64,000 nt of DNA from Candidatus Baltobacteraceae bacterium (GTDB taxonomy: Bacteria > Vulcanimicrobiota > Vulcanimicrobiia > Vulcanimicrobiales > Vulcanimicrobiaceae): assembly GCA_036488875.1 (NCBI GenBank), contig DASXGW010000012.1, positions 62,001-126,000 of the forward strand. The letters run 5' to 3'. Shown in pieces: positions 16,861 through 25,282 of this stretch. How positions within the stretch are numbered: position 1 is the first letter of the stretch; each line of letters opens with the position of its first letter. Below the pieces are notes generated by a model that saw only the letters and a list, made by a program, of their open reading frames with translations, was not told where the DNA came from and ran no database searches. Both the position numbers and the translations under genes were made by a program.

Positions 16861-18195
16861 CTACGCGGGCGGCAGGGGCGTTCGGGCGATTGCGCCCGGA
16901 GTAGTAAACCAGATGCCGCCGTCCGGACCGAAGGTCAAGCCGTCGGGCCCGTGGCTGCCCATGTTGAAGAGCGTAACGACGCCCGTGGTGGTCGCGCGGC
17001 CAAGATACACACCCCCGCGCTCGCTGTCGGACGCGGCGAACCATAAATTGCCGTCAGGGCCCGATGCGATCGCGGTTATCCAACTTTCTCCAGCACCGGT
17101 TAAGCCCGTGGGGTACCGCGTTATGGTTCCGCTCGAAGTGGCGTTGCCGACCTCGGGTTCGGATCCCGTCACAAACCACTCGTTACCGTCCGGGCCTTCC
17201 GTCACGGACGTGACCTCTTCGTCGCCGTAAAGAAAGTTAAACGCACCACTCGAGCTACCGAACTCCGCTACGCAACTTCCGCCGCCGGTCCACACCGTGT
17301 TGCCGGCACCAGAGGCAATACTGAATGGCCCCGATGGGTAACCCGTGTCGCATGCCGCGCGACCGATGAACGCGATCGTGCCAGTCGTGCTAACCGAGTA
17401 GGCCCCGCAGCCGTCCGTGGAATCGCACCCGGAAACGGCCAGCGCGCCTCCCTGCACGCTCGCGATACCCGCAGGCGCGAACCCGGGGTACGAAGATTTG
17501 AAGAGCGTAACCGCCCCGGACGTCGTAATCCGTCCGACGCCAAATTTTCCGGTGAACCACACGTTACCGTCCGCGCCGGCGGCAATGCCCTGAAGACCGC
17601 TTGCAACGGGAATGCCCTTCGTAAAAAGAGAGATCTTGCCGCTCGTCGTGATGCGTCCGATGGCGCCGCTCGAGATCGTAAACCAAAGATTCCTATCTGC
17701 ACCAACGGTAATACCGATGGGGTCGTTGCCGCCGCCACTACTAACTGGGATTGAGTAAAGCTTCACATTGGGCGGCGTCGGCGACGGCGAGGGCGTCGGC
17801 TGCACCGTAACGCGAGCCCATGCCACGCTCTTTCCGATCGCGTTCGTTAATCCGAAGACACAGTAACCCGGTGCGACGCCCTTGACCGTAACGTGCAGCG
17901 TTGGGCCCGATCCTCGATGGGGGGACCACGTCGCAACGCCTTTGCACGGTTGTCGCGAACCAACGCTATGGAATTTGCCGTGGTAGTTCTTCTGCTTCGC
18001 CGTAAAGCTCGTCGACTTACCCATCTCGACGCCAAGCGACGACGGCGAGATCTTGATATCCGGCTTCACGACGATTGCGGGCGCTTGGGACGCGATCTGC
18101 GGAACCTGCGAGCTCGGACCCGAACAACCGGCGACCCAAGCGGCAGTCGCGAAAACGACGACGCCGCCGAAGGTCAACCCCGAACGGTAACGCAT
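16861..18195 (-). CDS. exported Vgb-like (streptogramin-lyase-type) beta-propeller lipoprotein
   Basis: 444 residues with a lipobox VAGC. Residues about 45-130 form an Ig-like domain, followed by a short Pro-rich linker (PSPSPTPP). The remainder has blades of the form DGNVWFTGKFGVGRITTSG, resembling virginiamycin B lyase. Vgb lyases need specific His and Glu residues that I cannot confirm here, so antibiotic resistance should not be assumed. It is the fourth propeller or tandem-repeat lipoprotein within ten kilobases. Its start is 61 bases from the divergent rqcP start. Confidence 0.8.
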   Translation of the reverse strand: MRYRSGLTFGGVVVFATAAWVAGCSGPSSQVPQIASQAPAIVVKPDIKISPSSLGVEMGKSTSFTAKQKNYHGKFHSVGSRQPCKGVATWSPHRGSGPTLHVTVKGVAPGYCVFGLTNAIGKSVAWARVTVQPTPSPSPTPPNVKLYSIPVSSGGGNDPIGITVGADRNLWFTISSGAIGRITTSGKISLFTKGIPVASGLQGIAAGADGNVWFTGKFGVGRITTSGAVTLFKSSYPGFAPAGIASVQGGALAVSGCDSTDGCGAYSVSTTGTIAFIGRAACDTGYPSGPFSIASGAGNTVWTGGGSCVAEFGSSSGAFNFLYGDEEVTSVTEGPDGNEWFVTGSEPEVGNATSSGTITRYPTGLTGAGESWITAIASGPDGNLWFAASDSERGGVYLGRATTTGVVTLFNMGSHGPDGLTFGPDGGIWFTTPGAIARTPLPPA

Positions 18196-18207
18196 ACCAG
18201 CAGTATA

Positions 18208-18243
18208 TCGACCCTTCTAAGGATGCGCATTAAAGAGGGTCGA
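18208..18243. promoter_or_regulatory. 8-base inverted repeat between divergent genes
   Basis: TCGACCCT (18208-18215) and AGGGTCGA (18236-18243) are perfect inverted arms with a 20-base spacer. They sit in the gap between the Vgb-like gene and the rqcP-whiA-glycolysis run. The spacing would suit a dimeric regulator. This is a weak, position-based guess. Confidence 0.4.
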
Positions 18244-18256
18244 ATGGCCCATCATC

Positions 18257-18532
18257 GTGCGCTTAGATAAGTTCATGAAGGTGTCGCGCCTGTCGAAGCG
18301 GCGCAGCGAAGCGCACGAAGCGCTCGAGCACGGACGCATCACCAAAGACGGCAAGACGCTCAAGCCCGGTTATCAGGTCAAAGCGGGCGACGTGCTGGAG
18401 ATCCATTATGCGACGCGGTTCGTCACCGTGCGCGTGATCGACGTCCCGCTGCGCGTAACGCCTGCGGTCAAGCCCGCCGAACTTTACGAGGTGCTCGACA
18501 CGCGTAAAGACGACCCGGCCGACTGGATCTAA
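18257..18532 (+). CDS. rqcP: S4-domain RNA-binding protein RqcP (YabO/Hsp15-like)
   Basis: 91 residues, nearly all one S4 RNA-binding domain: MRLDKFMKVSRLSKRRS, AHEALEHGRITKDGK and KAGDVLEIHY. In Bacillus RqcP works with RqcH on stalled 50S subunits to add alanine tails in ribosome quality control. The GTG start gives the canonical MRLDKF N-terminus. In Bacillus this gene is next to yabN (mazG); here mazG is 10 kb away and rqcP instead leads a run with whiA, whose ATG overlaps its stop (TAATG). Confidence 0.88.
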   Translation: MRLDKFMKVSRLSKRRSEAHEALEHGRITKDGKTLKPGYQVKAGDVLEIHYATRFVTVRVIDVPLRVTPAVKPAELYEVLDTRKDDPADWI

Positions 18533-19407
18533 TGATTTCCGCCGACACGAAAGATGCGCTCGCGCGCGACGTTCCCGAAGCGGCACACTGCCGGCAAGCG
18601 CTGCTGGCGGGACTTGCGCTGTACGGCACCGCGGGACGGCGTCACGAGTTCGTGACGCATCGCAACGCCGTCGCACGGCTGTTCTGGTCGCTGCTGGACA
18701 AAGACCGAAAGTCGCATCCGATTGAAACGCGTGCCGTGACGCGTCTGCAGCGCCTTCCCACCTTTGCAATCGGCGTGCCCGAGCGGCTGCGCGGCGTTCC
18801 GTCGAAACCGCCGCACAAGTGCGACCGTTTGGTCGAGATTCGTGCGGCGTTTCTCGCCTGCGGATCGCTGACGGCCGGCGCGCACGGCTATCATCTGGAG
18901 TTCGTCGTTTCCAACGACGAGCTCGCGGCGCGGTTGATCTGGATGCTGCGCAGCGCCGGCACGTCGCCCAAGACGACGCAGCGCAAAGGGCGCACGGTCG
19001 TCTATTACAAGGATTTCGACGCGATCGTCGAGGTGCTCACGCTCGTCGGCGCGTTCTCGGCCGTTCTGCGTCTGGAAGACGTGCGTGCGCTGCGCGAAAC
19101 GAAAAACCGCATTCACCGGCTGGTCAATACCGAAGCCGCCAACCTCGAGCGGACCGCCGCCGCCGCCGCCGCTCAGCGCAGCACGATCGCGTTCATCGAA
19201 AACGCCTACGGTTTAGCGCGCCTGTCGCCGGCGTTGCGCGAGATCGCCGAGCTGCGTCTGGGTTATCCCGACGAGTCGCTGGCGGAGCTGGGGTGCCGAT
19301 GCAACCCACCGATTGCCAAGCCCACCGTCGGCAGCCGTCTGGGGGCGCTGACCCGCCTGGCCGCGCGGCTGCGCGGCGGGAAGGGGCCGGATAATCGGGC
19401 CCGGTAA
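18532..19407 (+). CDS. whiA: WhiA-family DNA-binding regulator
   Basis: 291 residues with WhiA organisation: an N-terminal LAGLIDADG-like fold (RQALLAGLALYGTAGRRHEF, RAAFLACGSLTAGAHGYHLEF, KDFDAIVEVLTLVGA) and a C-terminal helix-turn-helix region (LREIAELRLGYPDESLAELG...AKPTVGSRLGAL). WhiA is a developmental or cell-division regulator known from Actinobacteria and Firmicutes. It overlaps rqcP by one base and is followed 35 bases later by gap. In Firmicutes whiA normally travels with yvcJ and yvcK, which are absent here. Placement ahead of the glycolytic genes is unusual and might couple growth state to carbon flow. Confidence 0.9.
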   Translation: MISADTKDALARDVPEAAHCRQALLAGLALYGTAGRRHEFVTHRNAVARLFWSLLDKDRKSHPIETRAVTRLQRLPTFAIGVPERLRGVPSKPPHKCDRLVEIRAAFLACGSLTAGAHGYHLEFVVSNDELAARLIWMLRSAGTSPKTTQRKGRTVVYYKDFDAIVEVLTLVGAFSAVLRLEDVRALRETKNRIHRLVNTEAANLERTAAAAAAQRSTIAFIENAYGLARLSPALREIAELRLGYPDESLAELGCRCNPPIAKPTVGSRLGALTRLAARLRGGKGPDNRAR

Positions 19408-19442
19408 AAGCCGGGGCTACTCTTTCCAGTACGGAGTTATAC

Positions 19443-20456
19443 ATGCGCATCGGGATCAACGGCTTCGGCCGCATTGGAAGAAATTTCACTAAGGCGCTGC
19501 TGGAGCACTATCCGCATGTCGACATCGCGGCCGTCAACGATCTGACCAGCGCGGCCGAGTGCGCCCACCTCTTCAAGTACGATAGCAACTACGGTATCTA
19601 CGACGGCGCCGTTTCCGCCGACGGCGACACGATCGCACTGGGCAGCAAACGCGTCAAAGTGCTGGCCGAACGCGATCCCGGCAAGCTTCCCTGGAAAGAT
19701 CTCGGCGTCGATCTCGTGATCGAGTCGACCGGGCTGTTCACCGACGCCGTCAAAGCGCGCGCGCACATCGACGGCGGCGGCGCGAAGAAAGTGATCATCT
19801 CGGCGCCGGCCAAAGGTGAGGATATCACGCTCGTTCTCGGCGTCAACGACAAGTCGTACGATCCGAGCAAGCACAACGTCATTTCGAACGCGTCGTGCAC
19901 CACCAACTGTCTGGCGACCGCGGTCAAGCCGATCGTCGACAACTTAGGATGGGTCAAGGGTTTTATGACGACCATCCACTCGTACACCAACGACCAGAAC
20001 ATCCTCGATGCGCCGCACAAGGATATCCGCCGCGCGCGCAACGCCGCAACCAACATCGTACCGACGTCGACCGGCGCCGCCAAAGCGTTGTTTCTCACGA
20101 TCCCCGAAGTCGAAGGAACGTTCGACGGCTTCGCGCTGCGCGTGCCGACGCCGACCGTCTCGATGATCTACCTCGTCGCACAGACGAAAAAAGCCACGAC
20201 CAAGGACGAGCTCAACCGGATTCTGCGCAGCGCGGCCGACGGCGAGCTGCAGAAGTACGTGCAGTACACCGAGGAAGAGCTCGTATCGGCCGACTTCAAG
20301 CGCAATCCGCACAGCTCGATCATCGACTCCAAGCTCAACAACGCCAACGGCGATATGGTGCAGATCGCCGCCTGGTACGACAACGAGTGGGGATATTCGT
20401 GCCGGCTCGCGGATCTGACCGCGATGGTATTGGATAAAATCCCGGCCCGAGCGTAG
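19443..20456 (+). CDS. gap: glyceraldehyde-3-phosphate dehydrogenase, type I
   Basis: 337 residues. The NAD-binding fold starts MRIGINGFGRIGRNF; the catalytic block SNASCTTNCLA holds the nucleophilic Cys, with the base His in a later strand and the C-terminal WYDNEWGYS. It oxidises glyceraldehyde-3-phosphate to 1,3-bisphosphoglycerate. CGGAG lies six bases before the ATG. It is the first of four consecutive lower-glycolysis genes with almost no spacing (gap, pgk, tpiA, gpmI). Enolase is not in the window. Confidence 0.97.
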   Translation: MRIGINGFGRIGRNFTKALLEHYPHVDIAAVNDLTSAAECAHLFKYDSNYGIYDGAVSADGDTIALGSKRVKVLAERDPGKLPWKDLGVDLVIESTGLFTDAVKARAHIDGGGAKKVIISAPAKGEDITLVLGVNDKSYDPSKHNVISNASCTTNCLATAVKPIVDNLGWVKGFMTTIHSYTNDQNILDAPHKDIRRARNAATNIVPTSTGAAKALFLTIPEVEGTFDGFALRVPTPTVSMIYLVAQTKKATTKDELNRILRSAADGELQKYVQYTEEELVSADFKRNPHSSIIDSKLNNANGDMVQIAAWYDNEWGYSCRLADLTAMVLDKIPARA

Positions 20457-20463
20457 CGCAGGG

Positions 20464-21663
20464 GTGGCGTTTCCGTTCGTAGAGGATCTCGACGTTGCCG
20501 GCAAGCGCGTCTTGGTCCGGGAAGATCTCAACGTCCCCATGAACGGCACGGAGATTGCCGACTACACTCGCGTCGACGCAGCTATCGAGACGTTGCGCTG
20601 GCTGCACGACCACGACGCGCGCACGATCGTGATGTCCCACCTCGGCCGGCCCAACGGTAAGCCCGATCCGAAGTACTCGCTGCGTCCGGTCGCGCAGGCG
20701 CTTGCCGACCGGCTGGGCATTCGCGTCGGATTCGTCGGCGATTGCGTGGGTCCCGAAGCCGAAAAAGCCGTGTCGGAGCTCAAGGATGGCGACGTCCTTC
20801 TGCTCGAGAACGTGCGCTTTCATCCCGAGGAAGAGCGCAACGATCCCGCCTTCGCCGCGCAGCTGGCGAAGCTGGGCGACGTGTACGTCAACGACGCGTT
20901 CGGAACGGCGCATCGCGCGCACGCCTCGACCGAGGGCGTCGCGCACCTGCTGCCGCACGCTGCGGGCGATCTGATGCTCGCGGAGTTGTCTGCGCTGCAT
21001 CGTTTGATCGAACATCCCGCCAAGCCGTTCGTCTGCGTCATCGGCGGCGCGAAGATCAAAGACAAGATCGACTTCTTTCGCAAGCTGATGGAGAGCGTCG
21101 ACGCGTTTTGCATCGGCGGGGGCATGGCCAATACGTTTCTGGCCGCTCAAGGCGTCAACGTCGGCAAATCGCTGCGCGACGACGACCTCACGCCCGCCAA
21201 CGATATTCTCGCGCTCGCCAAGCAGCGCCACGTCGACCTGCATCTGCCGATCGATGCCGTCGTCGCACCGGCCTTCGACGCCGACGACCAAGCTCACGTC
21301 GTGTCGATCAACAAGGTCGGCGCCGGCGACATGATCCTCGACATCGGCCCCGAGACGGCAAAAGCGTACGCCAAAGCCATCGAACAGGCCAAGACGGTCG
21401 TCTTCAACGGGCCGATGGGTGTGTACGAGAAACCCGCGTATCGCGCCGGAACGGCGGTCGTGGGCGACGCGATCGCGCGCGCGACGCAAAACGGCGCGGT
21501 CAGCGTCGTCGGCGGCGGCGACGCGGCGGCAGCGGCGCACATCCTCGGCTTTGCCGATAAAATGACGCACGTCTCGACCGGCGGCGGCGCTACTCTGGAA
21601 TACTTAGAAGGGCACACGCTTCCCGGCGTCGCCGCGTTGGAATCTGCACAACCGCGTGCCTAG
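20464..21663 (+). CDS. pgk: phosphoglycerate kinase
   Basis: 399 residues from a GTG start seven bases after gap. It has the PGK signature VLVREDLNVPMN, substrate residues in HLGRPNG, the ADP-binding region FVCVIGGAKIKDK, FNGPMGVYEKPAY and the terminal STGGGATLEYLEG. It converts 1,3-bisphosphoglycerate to 3-phosphoglycerate while making ATP. The product overlaps tpiA by eight bases, indicating coupled translation. Confidence 0.97.
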   Translation: MAFPFVEDLDVAGKRVLVREDLNVPMNGTEIADYTRVDAAIETLRWLHDHDARTIVMSHLGRPNGKPDPKYSLRPVAQALADRLGIRVGFVGDCVGPEAEKAVSELKDGDVLLLENVRFHPEEERNDPAFAAQLAKLGDVYVNDAFGTAHRAHASTEGVAHLLPHAAGDLMLAELSALHRLIEHPAKPFVCVIGGAKIKDKIDFFRKLMESVDAFCIGGGMANTFLAAQGVNVGKSLRDDDLTPANDILALAKQRHVDLHLPIDAVVAPAFDADDQAHVVSINKVGAGDMILDIGPETAKAYAKAIEQAKTVVFNGPMGVYEKPAYRAGTAVVGDAIARATQNGAVSVVGGGDAAAAAHILGFADKMTHVSTGGGATLEYLEGHTLPGVAALESAQPRA

Positions 21664-22399
21664 AACGATCGTCGCCGCCAACTGGAAGATGCACAAGACG
21701 GCGCAGGAAGCCGGCGCGTTCCTCGATGCGTTCCTCGCGCGCGCGGCTTCGCTGCCGCCGGCGGTCGAAGTGGTGATCGCGCCGCCGTTTACGGCGATTC
21801 CCGCCGTCGCGACGCGCTTGTCGGGCACCAACATCAAACTCGGCGCGCAAACGATGCATTGGGAGCTGCAGGGGCCGTTCACCGGTGAGGTCAGCGCGAC
21901 GATGCTGCTGGAGTTCGGCGTCAGCTACGTCATCGTGGGCCACTCGGAGCGCCGCGCGTACTGCAACGAGTCCGACCGAAGCGTCAACCTCAAGGTTTCC
22001 ACCGCACTCGCCCAGGGCATTACGCCCATCGTCGCCGTCGGCGAGACCGCCGACGAGCGCAACGCCGGACAGACCGACGACCGCGTCATCGCGCAAACGC
22101 GCGAGGCCTTCGACGGCATCGCTCGCAACCTGCTCGACCGAGTCGTGCTCGCATACGAACCGATCTGGGCGATCGGCACCGGAAAGAACTGCGATCCCGG
22201 GGAGGCCAATCGCGTCATGACCGTCATTCGCGATTGCGTTTCGGGGTTAGAGGATACGCCGATTCTCTACGGCGGCAGCATGAAACCCGAAAACGTCGCG
22301 TCGTACATGGAGCGACCGAACGTCAACGGCGGATTGGTCGGCGGTGCGTCGCTCGATCCCAACGGCTTCGCCGCGCTCGTCGAGAACGCCGCAGTATGA
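21656..22399 (+). CDS. tpiA: triosephosphate isomerase
   Basis: 247 residues starting at GTG 21656. The family residues are present: ANWKMHK (Lys13-type), VIVGHSERR (catalytic His), VLAYEPIWAIGTGK (catalytic Glu) and LYGGSMKPENV. It interconverts dihydroxyacetone phosphate and glyceraldehyde-3-phosphate. Its stop overlaps the gpmI start as ATGA. Confidence 0.97.
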   Translation: MPRTIVAANWKMHKTAQEAGAFLDAFLARAASLPPAVEVVIAPPFTAIPAVATRLSGTNIKLGAQTMHWELQGPFTGEVSATMLLEFGVSYVIVGHSERRAYCNESDRSVNLKVSTALAQGITPIVAVGETADERNAGQTDDRVIAQTREAFDGIARNLLDRVVLAYEPIWAIGTGKNCDPGEANRVMTVIRDCVSGLEDTPILYGGSMKPENVASYMERPNVNGGLVGGASLDPNGFAALVENAAV

Positions 22400-23943
22400 A
22401 GTTCCGGCCCGTCGTGCTGTGCGTGCTCGACGGTTGGGGCTGCAGTGACAAGACGCACGGGAACGCCATCGCAGCCGCGGACCTGCCGCACTGGCACGCG
22501 TTCTTCAACAAGTATCCCTGGACGATGCTCGACGCTTCGGGCGAAGAGGTTGGACTGCCCAAGGGCATCATGGGCAACAGCGAGGTCGGCCATCTCAACA
22601 TCGGCAGCGGCCGCGTCGTGCCGCAAGGCGTCGTCATCATCGACGACGACATCGCATCGGGCGCTTTCGCGAAGAACACGACGCTGCAAGACGCGATCGC
22701 GCACGCCAAAGCCAACGGCGGCAAGCTTCACCTCATGGGACTGCTCTCGGACGGTCAGGTGCACAGCTCGATCGAGCATCTCTTCGCGCTCGTCGACGCC
22801 GCGGTCGCCGCGGACGTGCCCCTCGTGGTCCACTGCTTTCTCGACGGCCGCGACACGCCGCCGCGCTCCGCGCTAACGTACGTCGATCGGCTGGAGAAAA
22901 AGCTCGCGGCCGTCGGCCGGCAAGGGTCGATTGCCGACGTGTGCGGCCGCTTTTACGCGATGGATCGCGACAAGCGCTGGGATCGTACCGAACGCGCGTA
23001 CGCGATGTTGACGACGGGCAAGAGCGGCTTCCACGCCGGCACTGCGGCCGATGCGGTGAACATGGGATACGGTCGCAAGGAGGACGACGAGTTCGTGCAG
23101 CCCACGACCGTCGGCGACGCTCGCCCGGTCGAAGACGGCGACGCATGCATCTTCTTCAACTTCCGGCCCGACCGCGCGCGCCAGCTGACGACCGCGTTCG
23201 ATGCGGGAACGACGATCTATTTTCACGGCGACTTCCACGAGTTCGCGCCGAAGCGCTACGACAAGCTCCTCTTCGCGACGATGACGAAGTACGACGAGAA
23301 CTACACCAATCCGGTGTTGTTCGGTCCGCGCCCGCAGCACGACACGTTCGGCGACGTCGTCTCGAAAGCGGGACTACGCCAGCTGCGGCTGGCCGAAACC
23401 GAAAAGTACGCGCACGTGACGTACTTCTTCAACGGCGGACGCGAGGAGCAGCTGCCGGGCGAAGACCGCAAGCTCATTGCGTCGGATCGCAGCGTCGCGA
23501 CTTACGATCTCGCGCCGGCGATGCGCGCACGCGAGATTACCGATTTCGCCGTCGACGCAATCAAGGCCGGTACCTACGACGTCATCGTGATGAACTACGC
23601 CAACGCCGACATGATCGGACACACCGGCAAGTGGCAGCCGACGATCGAAGGCGTCGAGGTGCTCGACGCGTGCCTGGAACGATTGGCCGAATCGACGCTC
23701 GCCGCGGGCGGCCTGCTCGCCATCACCGCCGATCACGGCAACGCCGAAGAGAAGATCGACGCCGACGGCAATCCGCTCACCGCTCATACGACCAACCCCG
23801 TTCCGTTTCTCCTGATCGCAAAGGGTCTGCACGGCACGCTAGAGTCCGGCGGAAAGCTCGGCGACCTCGCGCCCACGCTGCTCGAGATCATGGGCCTTGC
23901 CGTACCCAAAGCGATGACCGGTAGAGAGCTTTTCTCATCCTAG
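22396..23943 (+). CDS. gpmI: 2,3-bisphosphoglycerate-independent phosphoglycerate mutase
   Basis: 515 residues, alkaline-phosphatase-like fold. Start ATG 22396 overlaps the tpiA stop. Visible markers are VLCVLDGWG (first metal Asp), GIMGNSEVGHLNIGSGR (the phosphorylated serine in NSEVGH), FLDGRDTPP, NYANADMIGHTG and ITADHGNAE. It interconverts 3- and 2-phosphoglycerate using Mn2+. The frame is also open upstream, but only as an overlap of tpiA. Confidence 0.97.
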   Translation: MKFRPVVLCVLDGWGCSDKTHGNAIAAADLPHWHAFFNKYPWTMLDASGEEVGLPKGIMGNSEVGHLNIGSGRVVPQGVVIIDDDIASGAFAKNTTLQDAIAHAKANGGKLHLMGLLSDGQVHSSIEHLFALVDAAVAADVPLVVHCFLDGRDTPPRSALTYVDRLEKKLAAVGRQGSIADVCGRFYAMDRDKRWDRTERAYAMLTTGKSGFHAGTAADAVNMGYGRKEDDEFVQPTTVGDARPVEDGDACIFFNFRPDRARQLTTAFDAGTTIYFHGDFHEFAPKRYDKLLFATMTKYDENYTNPVLFGPRPQHDTFGDVVSKAGLRQLRLAETEKYAHVTYFFNGGREEQLPGEDRKLIASDRSVATYDLAPAMRAREITDFAVDAIKAGTYDVIVMNYANADMIGHTGKWQPTIEGVEVLDACLERLAESTLAAGGLLAITADHGNAEEKIDADGNPLTAHTTNPVPFLLIAKGLHGTLESGGKLGDLAPTLLEIMGLAVPKAMTGRELFSS

Positions 23944-23977
23944 CCTCAGCCGCGATCCAGCCGCCTACCAGCCTAAG

Positions 23978-23992
23978 CCGCCACAATGGCGG
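23978..23992 (+). other. small hairpin over the start of a mini-gene
   Basis: CCGCCA (23978-23983) and TGGCGG (23987-23992) form a perfect 6-base stem with a 3-base loop that ends one base before the ATG at 23994. It would bury the only G-rich, ribosome-site-like stretch. It could serve as the end of the gpmI transcript or limit translation of the mini-gene; no T run follows. Confidence 0.4.
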
Positions 23993-23993
23993 A

Positions 23994-24095
23994 ATGAAAC
24001 GCACCGAAGAAATCCAGATCGCGTCCGCTCTGATCTACTTCGTGTTCATCGGCGCGGCGACGGTCGCCGCAGCGGTCGCAGCGCACCTGCGCTAA
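23994..24095 (+). CDS. 33-residue predicted single-helix membrane protein
   Basis: The frame ATG 23994 to TAA 24095 encodes MKRTEEIQIASA followed by a hydrophobic helix (residues about 12-30) and ends AAHLR. A charged N-terminus with one membrane span is typical of small bacterial membrane proteins, but I know no family. It lies 50 bases downstream of gpmI, with its stop overlapping the convergent gene by four bases. Conservation in relatives would be needed to call it real. Confidence 0.45.
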   Translation: MKRTEEIQIASALIYFVFIGAATVAAAVAAHLR

Positions 24096-24400
24096 GACTC
24101 GATTCTGTAGCTGCCGCTCGCGTCGACGCCGACGCGGCGGCCGCCTATGGCGATGCAGCGCACGCCGTGATCCCAGATCGTCAGCACCCCGATGACGATC
24201 GGTCTGAGCCGCGCGACGAGGTCGCGCGCCGCACGTGAGATCGCGACGGCGTCGCGCACCCACCGCGGATGATCGTTGGGCAGCTGGTTGTCATCCAGGT
24301 TCGCCTCGGCCAGCGCGGTAACCGCCGGTTCGGAAGCGCGCGTTACGGTAGCCGCACCGAGCGCGCTTGCACGCTCGTCCGCTTCAACGCTGCGCAGCAC
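24092..24400 (-). CDS. hypothetical protein downstream of the sigma factor
   Basis: 102 residues from a GTG start that overlaps the sigma-factor 3' end by 17 bases, so it is probably co-translated with it. It has an acidic/alanine-rich first half, HPRWVRDAVAISRAARDLVARLRP, and a C-terminal part (VLTIWDHGVRCIAIGGRRVGVDASGSYRI) that looks like beta strands. I do not recognise a family. As the last gene of the flagellar/sigma block it could modulate the sigma factor, but nothing in the sequence proves it. Confidence 0.55.
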   Translation of the reverse strand: MLRSVEADERASALGAATVTRASEPAVTALAEANLDDNQLPNDHPRWVRDAVAISRAARDLVARLRPIVIGVLTIWDHGVRCIAIGGRRVGVDASGSYRIES

Positions 24401-25052
24401 GCGCGCGCTCCCTCAAGGCGGCAATGGCGGTAAGATGCAGCTGCGATACGCGCTGCGGCGAGACTGCGAGCTGCGCGCCGATCGCGCGCAGCGATCGGCC
24501 TCCGAAATAGTGCGACGTCACGACGCGCCGCTGTCGCGGCGGCAGCGTTCCGATCAGCTGCTGCAGCGCGGCCCGATCGTGACGCGACTCCACGACGCGC
24601 GCAGGATCCCCGTGCCAGTTCGTGGTCACGCTCTCGCCTTCGGGCAACGGCGCGTCGAGGGAGAGCGGTTGTCCCCACCGCGTTGCAGCGACCGCGCGTT
24701 CGAAGCCCGGCGTCCGCCGGTTCATCTCGGCCATCGATGGAAGCTCGCCCCGTTCCACCGCGATTGCGTAGCGCTGATTCTCACCATCGCGCGCGGTGCG
24801 CCGCGCGCGTTCGGAAACCGGATCCATGCGGCGGATCCCGTTGAGCATCGCGCCGACGATCAAGCGGCGCGCGTATTGCCGTAACAACGGCCCGCGCTGC
24901 GGATCGAACGTATCGATCGCGCGAATCAAGCCGACGCTGCCGTCGCCGACCAAGTCGTCGAGATCGAGACCGGGAACCAGACGTTTGATCCGACGTGCGA
25001 TCTTGCGAACCAGCGGCAAATACGACGCGATCGTCGCCTCGCGATCGTTCAC
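24384..25052 (-). CDS. FliA/WhiG-type RNA polymerase sigma factor
   Basis: 222 residues from GTG 25052. Region 2 shows YLPLVRKIARRIKRLVPGLDLDDLVGDGSVGLIRAIDTFDP, split here as YLPLVRKIARR and DLDDLVGDGSVGLIRAI; region 4 ends with LPPRQRRVV, SLRAIGAQLAVSPQRVSQL and a recognition helix. Order and length match alternative sigma-28 factors for flagellar or developmental genes. The GTG start overlaps the stop of a 50-residue gene as GTGA, which decides the start over longer open sequence upstream. Its position after flgF and flgG supports a flagellar role. Confidence 0.87.
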   Translation of the reverse strand: MNDREATIASYLPLVRKIARRIKRLVPGLDLDDLVGDGSVGLIRAIDTFDPQRGPLLRQYARRLIVGAMLNGIRRMDPVSERARRTARDGENQRYAIAVERGELPSMAEMNRRTPGFERAVAATRWGQPLSLDAPLPEGESVTTNWHGDPARVVESRHDRAALQQLIGTLPPRQRRVVTSHYFGGRSLRAIGAQLAVSPQRVSQLHLTAIAALRERARAAQR

Positions 25053-25201
25053 GGCCGCACCTGCAGCTGCTTTGCGAGTTGGAGGGCGAACTCGCCGGCT
25101 TCGACTTGTCCGATCGCATCGCACCCGGCGAAGAGCGGCGCGAGCACCGGCTCGAGCAGCATCGCCTCCGCCGGAACGATGACTTGTGCGGAAAAGTTCA
25201 T
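25049..25201 (-). CDS. 50-residue protein coupled to the sigma factor
   Basis: ATG 25201 to TGA 25049, encoding MNFSAQVIVPAEAMLLEPVL followed by LFAGCDAIGQVEAGEFALQLAKQLQVRP. Its stop overlaps the sigma-factor GTG start (GTGA), a hallmark of a real upstream cistron. An earlier TTG (25231) would add ten residues. A 7-base hairpin, GCCGCGA/TCGCGGC at 25202-25222, abuts the ATG. No family is recognised. A small anti-sigma or flagellar chaperone role is a guess from position only. Confidence 0.5.
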   Translation of the reverse strand: MNFSAQVIVPAEAMLLEPVLAPLFAGCDAIGQVEAGEFALQLAKQLQVRP

Positions 25202-25282
25202 GCCGCGATAGTACGTCGCGGCTATTGCCAAATTGTCGCCCGTGCGTTACCGATTAGCGACCGCAGTACGAGCCGGCGTAAG

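Noticed and set aside
16861-18195. Virginiamycin B lyase resistance gene
   Set aside because: It has only the propeller repeat; catalytic His/Glu placement is not evident and it is a lipoprotein with an added Ig-like domain.
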